Part shown: positions 12,995-24,068 of the stretch, piece by piece
Layout: the number at the start of each line of letters is the position of its first letter
Position numbering within the stretch: the stretch's first letter is position 1
Source of the DNA: Turbatrix aceti
Lineage: Eukaryota > Nematoda > Chromadorea > Rhabditida > Panagrolaimidae
NCBI GenBank assembly: GCA_963969345.1
Contig: OZ017769.1
Coordinates: 7,629,725 to 7,693,724, forward strand
Reading direction: 5' to 3'
DNA: 64,000 nucleotides
The notes under the pieces: model-generated
The model's input: the letters and a program-made list of their open reading frames with translations, nothing else
What the model was told of the DNA's origin: nothing
The model's database searches: none
Program-made: the position numbers and the translations under genes

Positions 12995-14560
12995 GAAATT
13001 GTTCACGTTGTTTTACTCTGACTGAGGAGATCACGGAGTACAGAGTTCCAAGGGCAAACAGACCACAAAGAACGGAATTGGTCGCGAGCAGCGAAAAAGC
13101 AGAAAAAGCAAGGTCATTGTTCAGATTTGATTCGTGTACGTACACCTTTTTGAGAGGAAGGGAGCGTTAAAAATGGAAAAAAATGATGGAAATGCACGCA
13201 TGTGCGTGTTTTTTTGTTGGAAATTTCACTTACTACACCAAAAAAATTATCTTTTCCTTCGTTCGTTTCGCAAAAAAAAACTCGACGTGGCAAATTAAAT
13301 AATATTTAATTGGCGAATCCAAACTATAAATATAATACCTGGACCTGGACCGCGACTGATCACGAGGGAGATAAGCAGGATTACGGCCCAGAACATTTGC
13401 AGCCCGAAAAAAAATCACTACACCACCACGGTCCGTGAGTCTGTTTTTGCGACACAGACAACGACCGGTCCCCTTGGTCGACAGCGAAGGCGACTGACAC
13501 GCCGTAACGACCTTCTACGGCGAGGGGCGGTCGTGTCCTGTTTGTGTTGTTGTCGTGATCTTGCATCATTGATTTGATAAAAAAGAGGCACAATGCACGG
13601 TTTCCCAGGGTTCAAAGAACACCCGTGAACGAACGAAAACAAATAATCTCCGTGGAAATGTTTTCTTTACATACACGATGAAACAAACAAAAATGAACAG
13701 AGGATTTGAGGCTCAGAAAAATCATGTAATTTTGGATAACGCAAACATGAATTTGACAAAGCCAAATACAGTCACTGAAATTATAAATAAAATTTTCTGC
13801 CTCAAGCTGATATTTTTGTGTCCTTATTGTCATTCAAAGCGATTCAGAAGCACGAGCAAGCCAAGAAAAAACATCAAAAAGCAGACAACAATCATTAAAA
13901 ATCGCACTCGCTGGTAATTTTGGTGCTGTATGACGTTTTTTTTTCTAAAAAAAACTCGTACGTGAGTTTCAGCAGAAAAAAAAAACAGTTGGTTTTCTAT
14001 CCGTTTTTTTGCAAAGCAGCCACACAGTGCAATTTTTGACGAGCTAGCAAGAAGAACGTAAACAAAAAAAGAAAAAAATCTGAACGCTTTATTCACGCAA
14101 AAAAGAAACAAAACATTGGTTATCACCAACAATTGTTGCCATTTCGTTGATGTGAGTGCGCATCGATCTTTGAGCACTTCACACGAAATAAGTAGGTGAA
14201 CCTTTTCGGCATCGTCTTTGTTTCCTAACAACTTTTGTTTGTTCAGCCTTTCTCTTTGTGGAATTTTGTTTTGAAAGCCCAAACCCCGAAACTTGCTGGG
14301 CTAATCCTTCGTTGTTCGCATCTGCAGTTTGAGCCTTCCAATGTTTTACAAAACCATAAATTGGTCGACACAAGTGCGAATTGTGCGAATTTTGTCGGTT
14401 TGTTTTGTTGTTGCACTTGTGCATGCATGCACGTGGTTTTTTTCTACCCAGAAGGTTCTTACGTCGACGCACGCGTTGAGGCACCCGTTCGTGTTCTGCG
14501 TTCCGTGGTTTGCCTTGCGTAAAATTTGAAATATTACTCACAATTGGCTAGATAGGGCTT
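12995..14560. other. Spacer between divergent genes, no supported gene
   Basis: This stretch separates the minus-strand malate dehydrogenase from the plus-strand kinase and probably holds both promoters. Open frames are short and AT-rich with long A or T tracts. I saw no domain, tRNA or conserved RNA. Confidence 0.5.
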
Positions 14561-14562
14561 GG

Positions 14563-15466
14563 ATGACGGTGAAGGGTGGCAGAAGCTTTGAAATCGACTA
14601 TAGCCAGGGTCTGCTAGGTGGCGGCGAGTTCAGCAGGGTCTACCGAGGCCTGCTGGGCGGCACGCAGGTCGCCGTCAAGGTGATCAACAAAGAACGAGGC
14701 TGTACAATGGATGTCGACTTTCTGCGATCGTTGAATCACAAAAACATCGTTCAGACGTTGGACGTCGTTTTTGATCACTTTGAAGTCTACATTGTTACTG
14801 AATTTTGCGGTAAATGATTTTGAACACTTTTTTGAATGCAATTTTTGTATTTTAGACCACGGAAGCTTGTTTGACGTTCTCGCCTCTCCCGAACGCGTTA
14901 TTTCAAAGCCGGACGTCTGCAGATGGGCTCTGCAGATCGCCGCCGCCCTGTCTTATCTCCACGAGCTCCGAGTCGTTCACCGGGACATCAAGCCCTCCAA
15001 CGTTGTTCTCGACGCCGACGACAACGCCAAGCTCTGCGATTTTGGCATGGCGTGCCGTCTCGACGACCTTCAGACGCTCAGTTCCCAGTTCTACGGCACA
15101 TGTCGCTACGTGGCCCCCGAAATCATGCTCCTCAAACTTGGAGGCGGTGCCGGATCGGATATTTGGTCCTTCGGACTCGTCGTTCTCGATTTGGTGATCG
15201 GGCTTCAGTCTAAATTTTGGTATGCCCGAATCCGTGATCCGACCGTTGTTCGGCCGGTTGAACTGTTCTCTGCGCTTCCCCCAGCCCTCGCCGACGTCCT
15301 CTGGAATTGCCTGAGCCAAGATCCAGCAGCCAGACCAACTTGTCGGGAACTTTTAACCTGGTTGACTGCTGCCAGCGAACAAATAGAGCACCTATCCGAA
15401 GACCAATGGCACGAACTGACCAGACAATGCCGGCGAGAGGTAATGAGATTTGCTGCTGTCAAATAA
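14563..15466 (+). CDS. Small TAK1/MAP3K-like protein kinase
   Basis: Exons 14563-14809 and 14856-15466 join in phase to encode 285 residues, almost entirely one kinase domain. Visible motifs are the glycine loop GLLGGGEFSRVYRG, the ATP-binding Lys in VAVKVI, HRDIKPSN in the catalytic loop, CDFGMA for metal binding, and YGTCRYVAPE in the activation segment. HRDIKPSN and the short N-lobe fit the TKL group near TAK1/MAP3K7, a branch expanded in nematodes; this assignment is from motif style only. There is no regulatory domain beyond a short C-terminal tail, so it would act as a lone catalytic module. The intron is 46 bp and ends TATTTTAG. AATAAA follows the stop at about 15504. Confidence 0.88.
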
Positions 15467-15711
15467 CCTTCCTTCGCGCGCGTCGACAAATTGCATAGAT
15501 TGGCAATAAACTGGTGATAAATATTTTTGAACTGGAAACTTTCCCAAACTGTTTTATTTGCTTTTCGGCACTTTCGCAGGCACCAACTGTCCAATTTAAA
15601 CGCTAAATGCATGTTTATTCAATTTATCACAGCAGTGGGGTTAAATGCAAAAAAAAAGTTGACTGGCCAGAAAACCAGAAAAAAAGCATCACCAAAAAAG
15701 GCGATTATTAT

Positions 15712-16081
15712 TTACGAGCGAGGAACGGCGAATCGCTTGCGACGGCGATTGACAGCTTCGTGCAAAACCGACGAAATGTGCTCGCCAGCGGACGCTGCGG
15801 CATCTGAAACGGCAGAAGCAGCGTCGGACGCGTGTTGACCGACGTAGGTGGCTGCGTCCTGGGCAGTTTCGCTGACGGTATGCGCTGCATCGGTGAGATG
15901 CACCTTTGCGGCTTCTAGAGTATCCTCAGCGGCGTCAGCTGCATCGTGGGCTGCTGTCTCGGCATCGGAGTTTGCGTGGAGCGTCTGAAATTATGGGATA
16001 CTGTGAAAAAGTTGATAGCAGGGTACTTACGTCGTAGAAAACAAAAAGTAGACAGAGGACAAAAGCAATGGAGCACCGCAT
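15712..16081 (-). CDS. Secreted Ala-rich protein with LEA-like 11-residue repeats
   Basis: Two exons (16081-16031 and 15984-15712) join in phase for 107 residues. Exon 1 is essentially a signal peptide, MRCSIAFVLCLLFVFYD. The rest is about 28 percent Ala, strongly helical in style, and repeats with an 11-residue period in which xDAA closes successive units (LTDAA, AQDAA, ASDAA). It ends in a basic NRRRKRF patch. Eleven-residue amphipathic repeats mark group 3 LEA proteins, which protect against desiccation in nematodes, tardigrades and plants. Export from the cell is predicted by the leader. The assignment rests on repeat pattern, since low-complexity Ala-rich helices can mimic LEA. A TATAAATA box lies about 90 bases upstream of the ATG. 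Confidence 0.72.
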
Positions 16082-16170
16082 CCTGACTTTTCGACTTTTT
16101 TAAATTGAGTTGAACAAAAAAGTTGGACGACAAAAAAGTTGGAAAAGGCATTATTCATTCAACTTGCCGG

Positions 16171-16178
16171 TATTTATA
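16171..16178 (-). promoter_or_regulatory. TATA box of the LEA-like gene
   Basis: The minus strand reads TATAAATA about 90 bases before the start codon of the LEA-like gene. This fits a focused promoter with a 5' UTR of roughly 60 bases. Confidence 0.5.
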
Positions 16179-16184
16179 GGTCCG

Positions 16185-17000
16185 CAGTTGCGCAATCATA
16201 AATAACATCCGGGATGAATGGAATGGAATCCTCGATCAGGAAATAATAATAATCCCCTCATGTCATCAAAACATGTTTTTTTCTGGCTTTTGTCATTCAT
16301 GTCAGGGTGATTTGCGAATTGTCGCTTCGTGACTCCCTCCGTTGTACGTCGTACACCTCAACGCTCTTTGCCTTTCCCCCCCGTGTACAAATCAGGTGGC
16401 AGGCAGGTAGGTCGTTGGCTGCGAAGCGAATTCGACATAGCGTTCGACATTGATGGGAATTTTTTTTGTCACATCAGAGGCTGTCAACTGCTGTCAAACT
16501 CTTGAAACGGTCCACGCAGACCAAAGTTCGACTCTTCTTTCATTCGCGCATTCAAGAAAGTATAGTTTGAAGAAAACTGAATAATTTGTTCAAAAAAAAT
16601 AGGCAACGGGGTAATTTACTCACTTGGCGTAATCAAATTACCCTTTCTGGTGGTGAATGAATGAAAGAATGCTGCGTGCTCGACCGAGCACATATGTACG
16701 TGTCCGCTAATTATCCTTTTGGTTGTATAAAAAATTGTGCTGGAAAAAAACACCTGCGCTCCGGTAGAGCGTGTGATTCGGCAATTTTGACGCGGCAAAA
16801 CAGTCAAAGAACACGCAAAATGTCAAAAATCCCGTCGGGGCAGCAATGATTCCTATTTATTTCAAAGCGTTATGAAAAAAAAACAAAAGCACGATCAACA
16901 AACCACCAGAAAACGTCGCTGCTGTCGGCGTAATTATTAGAAATTAGTGCAATTGACGACCCATGTGGATACGAGGTGAGTATCTGCCTCTGTCTTTGCC
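16185..17000. other. Spacer between the LEA-like and alanine aminotransferase genes
   Basis: It holds the upstream region of the LEA-like gene and the 3' flank of alanine aminotransferase. A minus-strand AATAAA at about 16857-16862 could serve the latter. No frame here has a recognisable product. Confidence 0.45.
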
Positions 17001-17005
17001 GGCGC

Positions 17006-18634
17006 TCAGGAGTACTGCTTGAGGAAGTTTTCGTGGAAGCCCTTGAAGCGATCGAGCATGTCCCGCATGAGCGCGGGCTGTGGCAGAATGGTCGTGCGGA
17101 AGTGATACGTGTCTTCGCGCTGCCCGAATCCGGATCCTGGCACAATGCAGACGCCTGTGGATTCCAGGAGTTGCATGGCGTAGAAAAAGTCCGGCTGTTG
17201 GTTTGCAGCCTTCGCGGCAGCGATTGCCTTGGGTGGCAGGTGGATGCGCGGGAAGGCGTACATCGCGCCCTGCACGGGGTTGAGTGTGATGCCCTCGATG
17301 GACGAGTAGGCTTCTCTCACGAGCTCCGCGCGCTCCTTCAGCGAGGCGAGAACGGCGGTTTTTTCCTAAAAAAAAAGGGGGTTTGAAAGGGTCTGCGCAG
17401 GCAAAAAAAGTGTTTACCTTAAGGAATAGGTCGTAGCTGGGATCTCCGGGCTTGGGCGGATTGACGACGCAGTCAATGACAGCCTGGCCAAGCACGGTAG
17501 AACAAAGCTTGGCAGAGATCATCTTCTTGTACTGGACGAACACCTCGTCGTCGAGGTTGACAAACTCGACGTAGCCTCCTCGCTGGCCGCATTCGCCCAT
17601 GTAGCCCTTCGAGACGGAATGGAACGAGGCGAGTTCCAGCTGGGAGTACGGCTTGCCGAGGCTGACGAGCACCTTCTTGAACGAGTGGAAGGCCGAGCCC
17701 TTTGCGTAGACGTTGTCCTGGTAGACTTCGTCGGCGAGGATGAACAGCCCCTTCGAGTGAGCGAACTTGATGATCGCCTCGATGTTTTCGCGCGTCAGCA
17801 CCTGTCCGGTAGGGTTTCCGGGATTGATGATCACGATGGCCCGAATGTTGAACTTGTCCTTGTTTTCCGCGTATGAGCGTTCGAGCTCCGCGATGTCGAG
17901 TGCCCAGTTGTGGTCTTCATCGAGGAAATACCCGACCTGACCCAGGTTGTATTCCTCGATCGACGCAGAGTACAGAGGATACTGCGGAATAGGGATCATA
18001 ATACCCGTCTTCAACGACGATCGACGATCCACAAAAAGTTTCAGCACGTTGCGGATGGATTCTGAAGCACCGCCCGACAGCAGAATATGCTCGGGATCAG
18101 CCGGGATCCCTCCATCACGGGCCTGGATGTACTCAGCAGCGTGCTGGCGTACGACATCGATGCCGTTGGACTGGCTGTACGCCCCGGTGCTGCCACCGCC
18201 GCAGCCGGCAAGGAATTCCTTTGCGTGAGCTTTGACGTCCGCTGGGATGTTGGGGCTGTCGAGGAGCGTGGGGTAGGCGACGCAGCCCAGCACCTGACGG
18301 ATGAACGTGATGGGCTTCTGACCCATTGCGTGCGCATCGCCGATGTTCGCCTTGATCACGTTTTTGAAGGGTTTCTTCGCTCCCTAAAAACAACAAAAAT
18401 CGTTCTAAACCCGCTCAAAAAATAGTAAAATCCCACTTGAGCGAGTTCCTTCTCGAGATCGACTGCGCGGATCACGAGCGGCCCTCGGACAGCGTATTCC
18501 ATGGTGAGGACATTGGGATTGATGGTGTCCTTCGTGAGGACCTTAGCCGGCGGAGAAGCCATGATTCGTGTCGACGTGGAGAGGACACGGAGTGAAGGAA
18601 GCGACGCTCTGTACCGCACAAGGCGTAGTTGCAT
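17006..18634 (-). CDS. Alanine aminotransferase with probable mitochondrial leader
   Basis: This PLP enzyme converts alanine and 2-oxoglutarate to pyruvate and glutamate. Exons 18634-18437, 18383-17418 and 17365-17006 join in phase for 507 residues. The PLP lysine is in SVSKGYMGECG, the cofactor Asp/Tyr region in ILADEVYQDNVY, and the Asn in NPGNPTGQVL; all are typical of the ALT/GPT branch of class I/II aminotransferases. I chose the start at 18634 because the 24 residues before the internal Met at 18562 are Arg-rich, Leu-rich and free of acidic residues (MQLRLVRYRASLPSLRVLST), like a mitochondrial presequence. Starting at 18562 would give a cytosolic form, so dual targeting is possible. A TTTTAG acceptor sits almost against the upstream ATG. 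Confidence 0.95.
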
Positions 18635-18639
18635 TCTAA

Positions 18640-21600
18640 AAGCGGGGCCTTTTGTAAGAAACGTGACACCTGGGCGGTCGGGTTCCCCAAGGACGACCCC
18701 CTTCGATCCGGCTTCGAAGAAACATTCAGTTATTGTTTTTTTTACGCAGCAGAGAGGAGAGGCACCCGGCCTTGAAACAATTTTATGCATTTGCGGGGAA
18801 GGATCTCTGATTTTGGCAAGCGTGAGACAAATTTAAAGTCATCGAAAGACACGTATTTGTCGAAAAAGAACGTCAGAAAAAAAGTGGAATTTATTTCGAC
18901 TGGACTTCAGGAAATTAATACCCCCAGATTTAGCGTCAAAAAACACCCGCGGTCCTTATCAGATCGGGATGGAGGAAGATGGATAGCGTTCGGTCTTTGC
19001 TCCAGGTAAACCGTCCACCTGTCTAACCCGACCCCGTACAAAATATTTTGTACGATGCGAGATGCGAGATTTAGCGGACACATCAACTCCAATCAACAGC
19101 GAGCAAATCAGTCGATAGATGATGCGATGCACCCCACCCCGTCCCGTCCCGGGGTCAGACCGAGGAGGTCGGCAATCAGAGAGTAAACCAACCAACAGCC
19201 ACAGCAACTACCAAACACGTTACGCAGCCAGCCGATAACGTGGTGCAGCGACACGAGACGAGTCAGTCGAGGGTCAGTCAGCCGCAATCAAAGACAGTCA
19301 ATGATTACCGCTGCTGAGGCAGATCAGGTCCGTGAACAGTGAATTTGTAGAAGTGAATTCAGTTCGCAAGCTCTCAGCCAGTCTCGACAATGGCCACGGA
19401 GAAGGAACCAAAAACGAAACGAAACGTCCTAGTGAGGAGGCGGAGAGGTCCGTCCACCGCCGCGTGGTTGGTGTTTGTGTTTATGCTGTTGGCGGCGGCG
19501 GCCGGAGTGGGGTGGGGTGGGATGGATGCCTGCATCTCACTCCTCCTCGCCTTTCACAGACGATGACAGCCGGGCAAGCCAGCTAGCTGAACGAACAGCC
19601 AGACACCCCTCGCGGCAGAACGAAGGCCTGCAGGACAGATGGCTGTTGCTCTTGCTGCCAGTCGCACTCGCCCATGATCACTTCCCTGATCTCTGCCTAT
19701 TTTCATGACTATAGTGCAAAATATGTAAACAGGGCTTTGATTTTTCATCAGAAAAAAAAGTGTGTGCGGCCAGAAGAAATGCGGAAATGCGATGCAGAGA
19801 AAACAAATGTGGCTTCTTGAGCACAATGGATACGCGGTTTGGATCCCAGAAAAAAATGTCAATAGACAGGCCGAAAAAAACCCGAATGACGTGGACACGT
19901 GATCTACGGAGTACCAAACATCTGCCAATCCGACGAGCGCCTTTGTCACCCTCGGGAACAACCAACAAACAGCAAAAATCCGCGAGGATTTCCGCACACG
20001 TACAACGCTGCTGCCGGGACCGGGGGACCAAATCGTCTTTCCCGGCCGCAGCCGTCGTGGCAACGCTGGATTCAATCAAGTTCAATTCAGTTATGAAAGG
20101 AAACCGAATTTTAAAAACTTTTAGCGTCACTTGCAAGCTCTGACTACGTGCTACGTGCGTGCAAGCAGGATGCTCATCGTCTCGCTCCTCGAAGCATGAC
20201 AACAAAGTTTTTTGATGACTAAAGATCAGTCCGGGTCCGCAGTCCGGTGCAGAATGCAATCATCGCGCGAGCAAGCATGCAGGAAAGCAGGCCTACGGGG
20301 GGCGAAACACCTGGACCGAACTTCTCGCGCCGAAAAAGCTCCAAGCCCCGGTTGAAAAACTCACAGCTGGCAAAGTCGATTTTAGTTAAATTAAATTTCT
20401 TCTTCTTTTTTTTCAAGTATTCAACAAGAAAAAAAGTCGATAACTGTGCTTTGGCGAGCGATAGTGGCTTCGCGACAACCGGAAATCAAAAATACTTGTG
20501 TAGCTCACAGCAGGGTTTGTTTGGCCCGGAGCAACTCGGTTTATCCCGGGATCAATGAACTGCCGTCATCACCTGGCGTCACTTCTGGCTAACTCGAACT
20601 CGTGGCCGCAGCTGGAGGAATAGGACTAGGACTAGGACTTCTTCCTCGAAATGAGGCTGTTGCTGCGACGGCCTGCACGGCACCGCTTTTGCCTTCTTCC
20701 TCGTCGGAACAAAGCGAGTACGACGACGATGACAACGGCGCGGGGCTGGCTGGCGGCGGTTGCGGTTGCGGTTGTGGCGCTGCGACGAACGTTATAACGC
20801 AGTCCAACCCTCAGGCTGCATTACACGCAAGGTTCGTACCCTCGTGGTCGCAGACTCGCAGTCAGGCCGCCGCCGTCGCCGCCGCCGGCAAGCATGACTC
20901 AGAGGGGGGCACGCGATGAAAAGGATGCCATGGAAGCGGTACTGCGCGAGCTCTGGATGGTTTGGCGTCATCATTCTCCCTTCTCTCTTCATTCAGACCG
21001 TCTCTAGGGGTTGGTAAACATCCAAAACAACAGTCTCACTTTCGTTCGCTTGCAAAGCGTCAAAACAAACCAACGAGGAACGAAAACCATCCGCGGACGG
21101 ACTGAACGTCATGTACAGGTGCAGAAAAATAAAACACTTTTATAGAAACGAATATTTACGGTCCAAATAAAAAACTATTTAAATCGACGGCATTCAAGAG
21201 CAAAAATCAATTTTGAACTTTGGAACGTTAAAACTTTTTTTAAAAAGTGAAAAAAACTTACTTGGCGCCGTAAAACGCGAAACGCTGGTTGAGTGTCATC
21301 TTGTCCGTATGCCCAACAGCTTGAGGTGAACGAAAAATGTCTCAAAATTAGAACGCACAAAAACACGTGCCGAAGAATGAACGAATGTCGAATGATGTCG
21401 CAAAGTGCGAAGGTCGTCGGTTGTTTGCCGAGAAAAGAAAAATAACAGAACGTAAAGAGAACAGGCAAGTCGAGGCTCCGTAAGTCTCGTTCTTGCTTGA
21501 TGTCTGTCTCGTAGAAAGAAAGACTCCCGAACGAACGGCTTACAAGTATTTAAAAAAAAATAAAATCGACATGCAAAATACGTACAAAGTGAAAATTTAA

Positions 21601-21800
21601 ATGCACATTGATTTCCTATCATTTTTGAAGGAATGTTGATTTTTGTGGATTTTGCGTTATCGTAAGAGTCCTCTAGGCTCATTTTTCCAAGCTTTATCAA
21701 ATCACACAATCAATAGAAGGATATATGGCCACTTTCGGCGTGTTTTTTGTGTTGCGTTATTCTTTTTTTGTCCATAGAAGAAATAAAATAAATATTTAGT
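18640..21800. other. Long spacer without a confirmed gene
   Basis: No domain-bearing exon was found in these 3 kb. They contain a 58-codon candidate frame at 19390-19566, listed separately, and a GC-rich block at 20590-20920 with repeated GGACTA, GGTTGC and Gly/Cys-type codons whose 105-residue open frame looks compositional rather than coding. The rest is AT-rich. Confidence 0.45.
19390..19566 (+). CDS. Candidate small membrane protein, 58 residues
   Basis: The frame starts MATEKEPKTKRNVLVRRRRG, a very basic stretch, followed by one hydrophobic segment (AWLVFVFMLLAAAAGVGW) and a short tail ending FHRR. This is the layout of a type II signal-anchor protein. It could be a complete micro-protein or the first exon of a longer gene, because GT dinucleotides follow the hydrophobic part. 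No homologue was recognised and no flanking exon was fixed. Chance remains a real alternative at this length. Confidence 0.3.
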   Translation: MATEKEPKTKRNVLVRRRRGPSTAAWLVFVFMLLAAAAGVGWGGMDACISLLLAFHRR

Positions 21801-21807
21801 TAGTTAG

Positions 21808-22577
21808 TTAGGCGGGTGCCATCGGGCGCTGCTTCTGTGGCGTCCACGAGCGGTAGCGGCGGTTGTAGAACACGATGCACGCGTCCGCGAGGAAAATTAT
21901 CCCCGTTACAGCGAGCGCTATCTGCAATTTTTTGAAATTTGAAATCTGTTTTTTTTTTTTGATTTGACACGCTTGGTGAATTCCGAAAAAATATTATTAT
22001 GTGAAGTGGTACTTACGGTGGCAATCGCAGGAACGAGCTCCCACTCGGGGTTGTTTTCGGCCCAGTGAAGGGTGCAGAGGACGCCCATGAGGAGCGCGGC
22101 GATGAAGAAGGAGATGCCGAGAGCGATGTAGATTGACGACTCGAAAAGAGCCCATTGCGGAGCGTCAAAGTGCTGATTAAGGGTCAGAAACTTGGCTAGC
22201 ACGATCCCGACGCAGAAGAGAATGGCTAAAACGCAGACGAGAAGCGCAAAACCGCGTTCTCCGGAGACGCCAAAGACATTTCCGGCCAGGATGAGAGAAA
22301 ACACGATTGCGCCGATCTCGAGAACCTTGATAACGCCCTCCTCGTTGCGCAGAGCAGCAGTGTCGAAGCGCATGATGCGTTCGCCGATGAGGACTTCGTG
22401 AAATCCGGACTGGGGGCCGGTACGGGGCTGCTCGCGGAGAACTGCTGCCACGGCGGATGACTGGGGAGGCTGCTGCACGAGGGGATGCGAGGCGACTGTT
22501 ACCCGGTCGTAGTCGTTGTCGATGTTGTCGGAAACGGCGTCGGATGCATGGTGGTAGTTGTCGCCGGGCGCCGCCAT
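21808..22577 (-). CDS. Four-pass MARVEL-like membrane protein
   Basis: Exons 22577-22017 and 21921-21808 join in phase for 224 residues. The first 80 residues are polar and likely cytosolic. Four hydrophobic segments follow: about 83-103 (EIGAIVFSLILAGNVFG), 108-130, 146-168 and, across the splice site, 187-207 (IALAVTGIIFLADACIVFY). A short tail, RRYRSWTPQKQ, ends the protein. Cytosolic N terminus, four evenly spaced helices and length near 220 fit the MARVEL family (synaptogyrin, CMTM and related vesicle or junction proteins), but no member is identified. The assignment rests on topology. Other four-TM families are possible. Confidence 0.7.
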
Positions 22578-22579
22578 GG

Positions 22580-24065
22580 TAGGATTAGTCAGGGATCAAT
22601 CCGGGGCGTCAATCGACCCGAAACTAACTATCCTAGTAGGTAATTGGTGACGGAGCAACAAAAGTGTCGGCAGTGGATGGATGGATGCAATTGGGTGGGT
22701 GCACGCGGTTGGCTGCAAATGCAACGCAGTCCCATCGACCCTCGGCCTGGGGGAAGCGCGGTAGGGTGGGTGGTCGACGCACTCCTCGCGCAGTCAGTTG
22801 CCCGATAAAAACAATCCTTCCGCTGACACAACAAACAACCCGTCTTACAACTAACTCGATTCCATCGAGACCACTTGCCTGGGTTGCTTGGGTTCGTTTT
22901 CTCTTCTCTCCCGATCACGGCCACGGCCACGGCCACTTTTACGGCTTCCGTGGGGGTCAGTCAACCTCTTCGCAGGGATCGCAGCCTCTCCAACGCATAT
23001 ACGTAGATGAGGGTGCTTGGTTGCTGGTTACTGGTTGCTGCTGCGCTCAGTAATTCAGCTCAGCATTGTTGAAAGGACGGTAATTGCGCGTCCTGGATAG
23101 CCACCACCAAAGTGGAATAAAAGTGACGTCGGCCGGATTTGCCACGATGGCCATTTTTCAACCCCAGTCGTTTTTCTGGACGACGTTTTGTGTTTTCAGT
23201 GGATTGGACCACTTTTTTAAGGGTCAAAGAAGGATTTGTAAATACATCGCAGAAAAAATTAGAACTTGGCAAAAAAAGACACTTATGCACCGTCAACCTT
23301 TTTCCAGGAAAGAAACAAAAATCATCAATCTTCGAAGCAGGAACCAACTTCTTGTCGTCTTTTTTTTGCCGTTAATTGGAAAACGAGTCCGTCCATGCCG
23401 ATTTTCGACTGGCCCTCCGTCGAGACTGGCCCTCTGCGCCCGACGCTCTCGTGCCCCTCCAGGCAGCCGGGTGGCGTTGGCGTATCACGTAGCGACTGGA
23501 AGATATAAGTTGATGTGCACGTGTGTGTCGCAGCGTGCATCCAGGAGGAAACTCCGTGAGTCAAGCGAAAGAGTCCTGGCCGACGAGAGGGGACAGGAGG
23601 GGGAGCTGCTCCCGTCGCAGCCGAGACTCAGTGTGTCGCGGCGTCCCTTTCCCCCCCCCTTTCCTTCGCGTGTGCAGAGGCAGCAGCACAGCCCGACATC
23701 ATCACATCCGCCGGCCGCTGGGCCTGTCTCGCACAATTGCGGCTGCTTTGCTCGCAGAATTTCCAATAACTCGAACAAGACACAACCAACCCACGAAGAA
23801 GCCAAGCTCGTTGCTATCTTCTTCCGTTGCAGTTTTTTCTTCTCTTCTTTGTTCGTTGTTGTGCCCCACGTGTTTTTGTCGTCGTTATCACCTCGATCGT
23901 CTTTGTCCCACCATGTTTGTTTGTTTTCGAGTTGTCCGCACTTTTTTTTTATCGAGTTCGACGCGTGCAGTCTGTCGATACATATGCGTGACAATCCTTT
24001 CTCCTGCAGTCCGGGGCGAGTGCCAGGGCATCTGCCAGTCAATCGATTAAACATCCGCATCCGCC
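22580..24065. other. Spacer with 5' flanks of the MARVEL-like and G-beta genes
   Basis: Divergent genes flank this 1.5 kb, so it should contain two promoters. A 358-codon open frame crosses it on the plus strand but is compositionally Ser/Arg/Phe-rich, has no domain, and overlaps the real G-beta exon in another frame. It includes a short GGCCAC tandem repeat near 22918. Confidence 0.45.
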
Positions 24066-24068
24066 GGG

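Noticed and set aside
12202..12996. 264-codon open frame antisense to malate dehydrogenase
   Set aside because: It mirrors the GC-rich codons of the real gene and has no domain or splice context.
20602..20919. 105-codon Gly/Cys/Ala-rich frame
   Set aside because: Arises from short tandem GGTTGC and CGCCGC units and is open on both strands.
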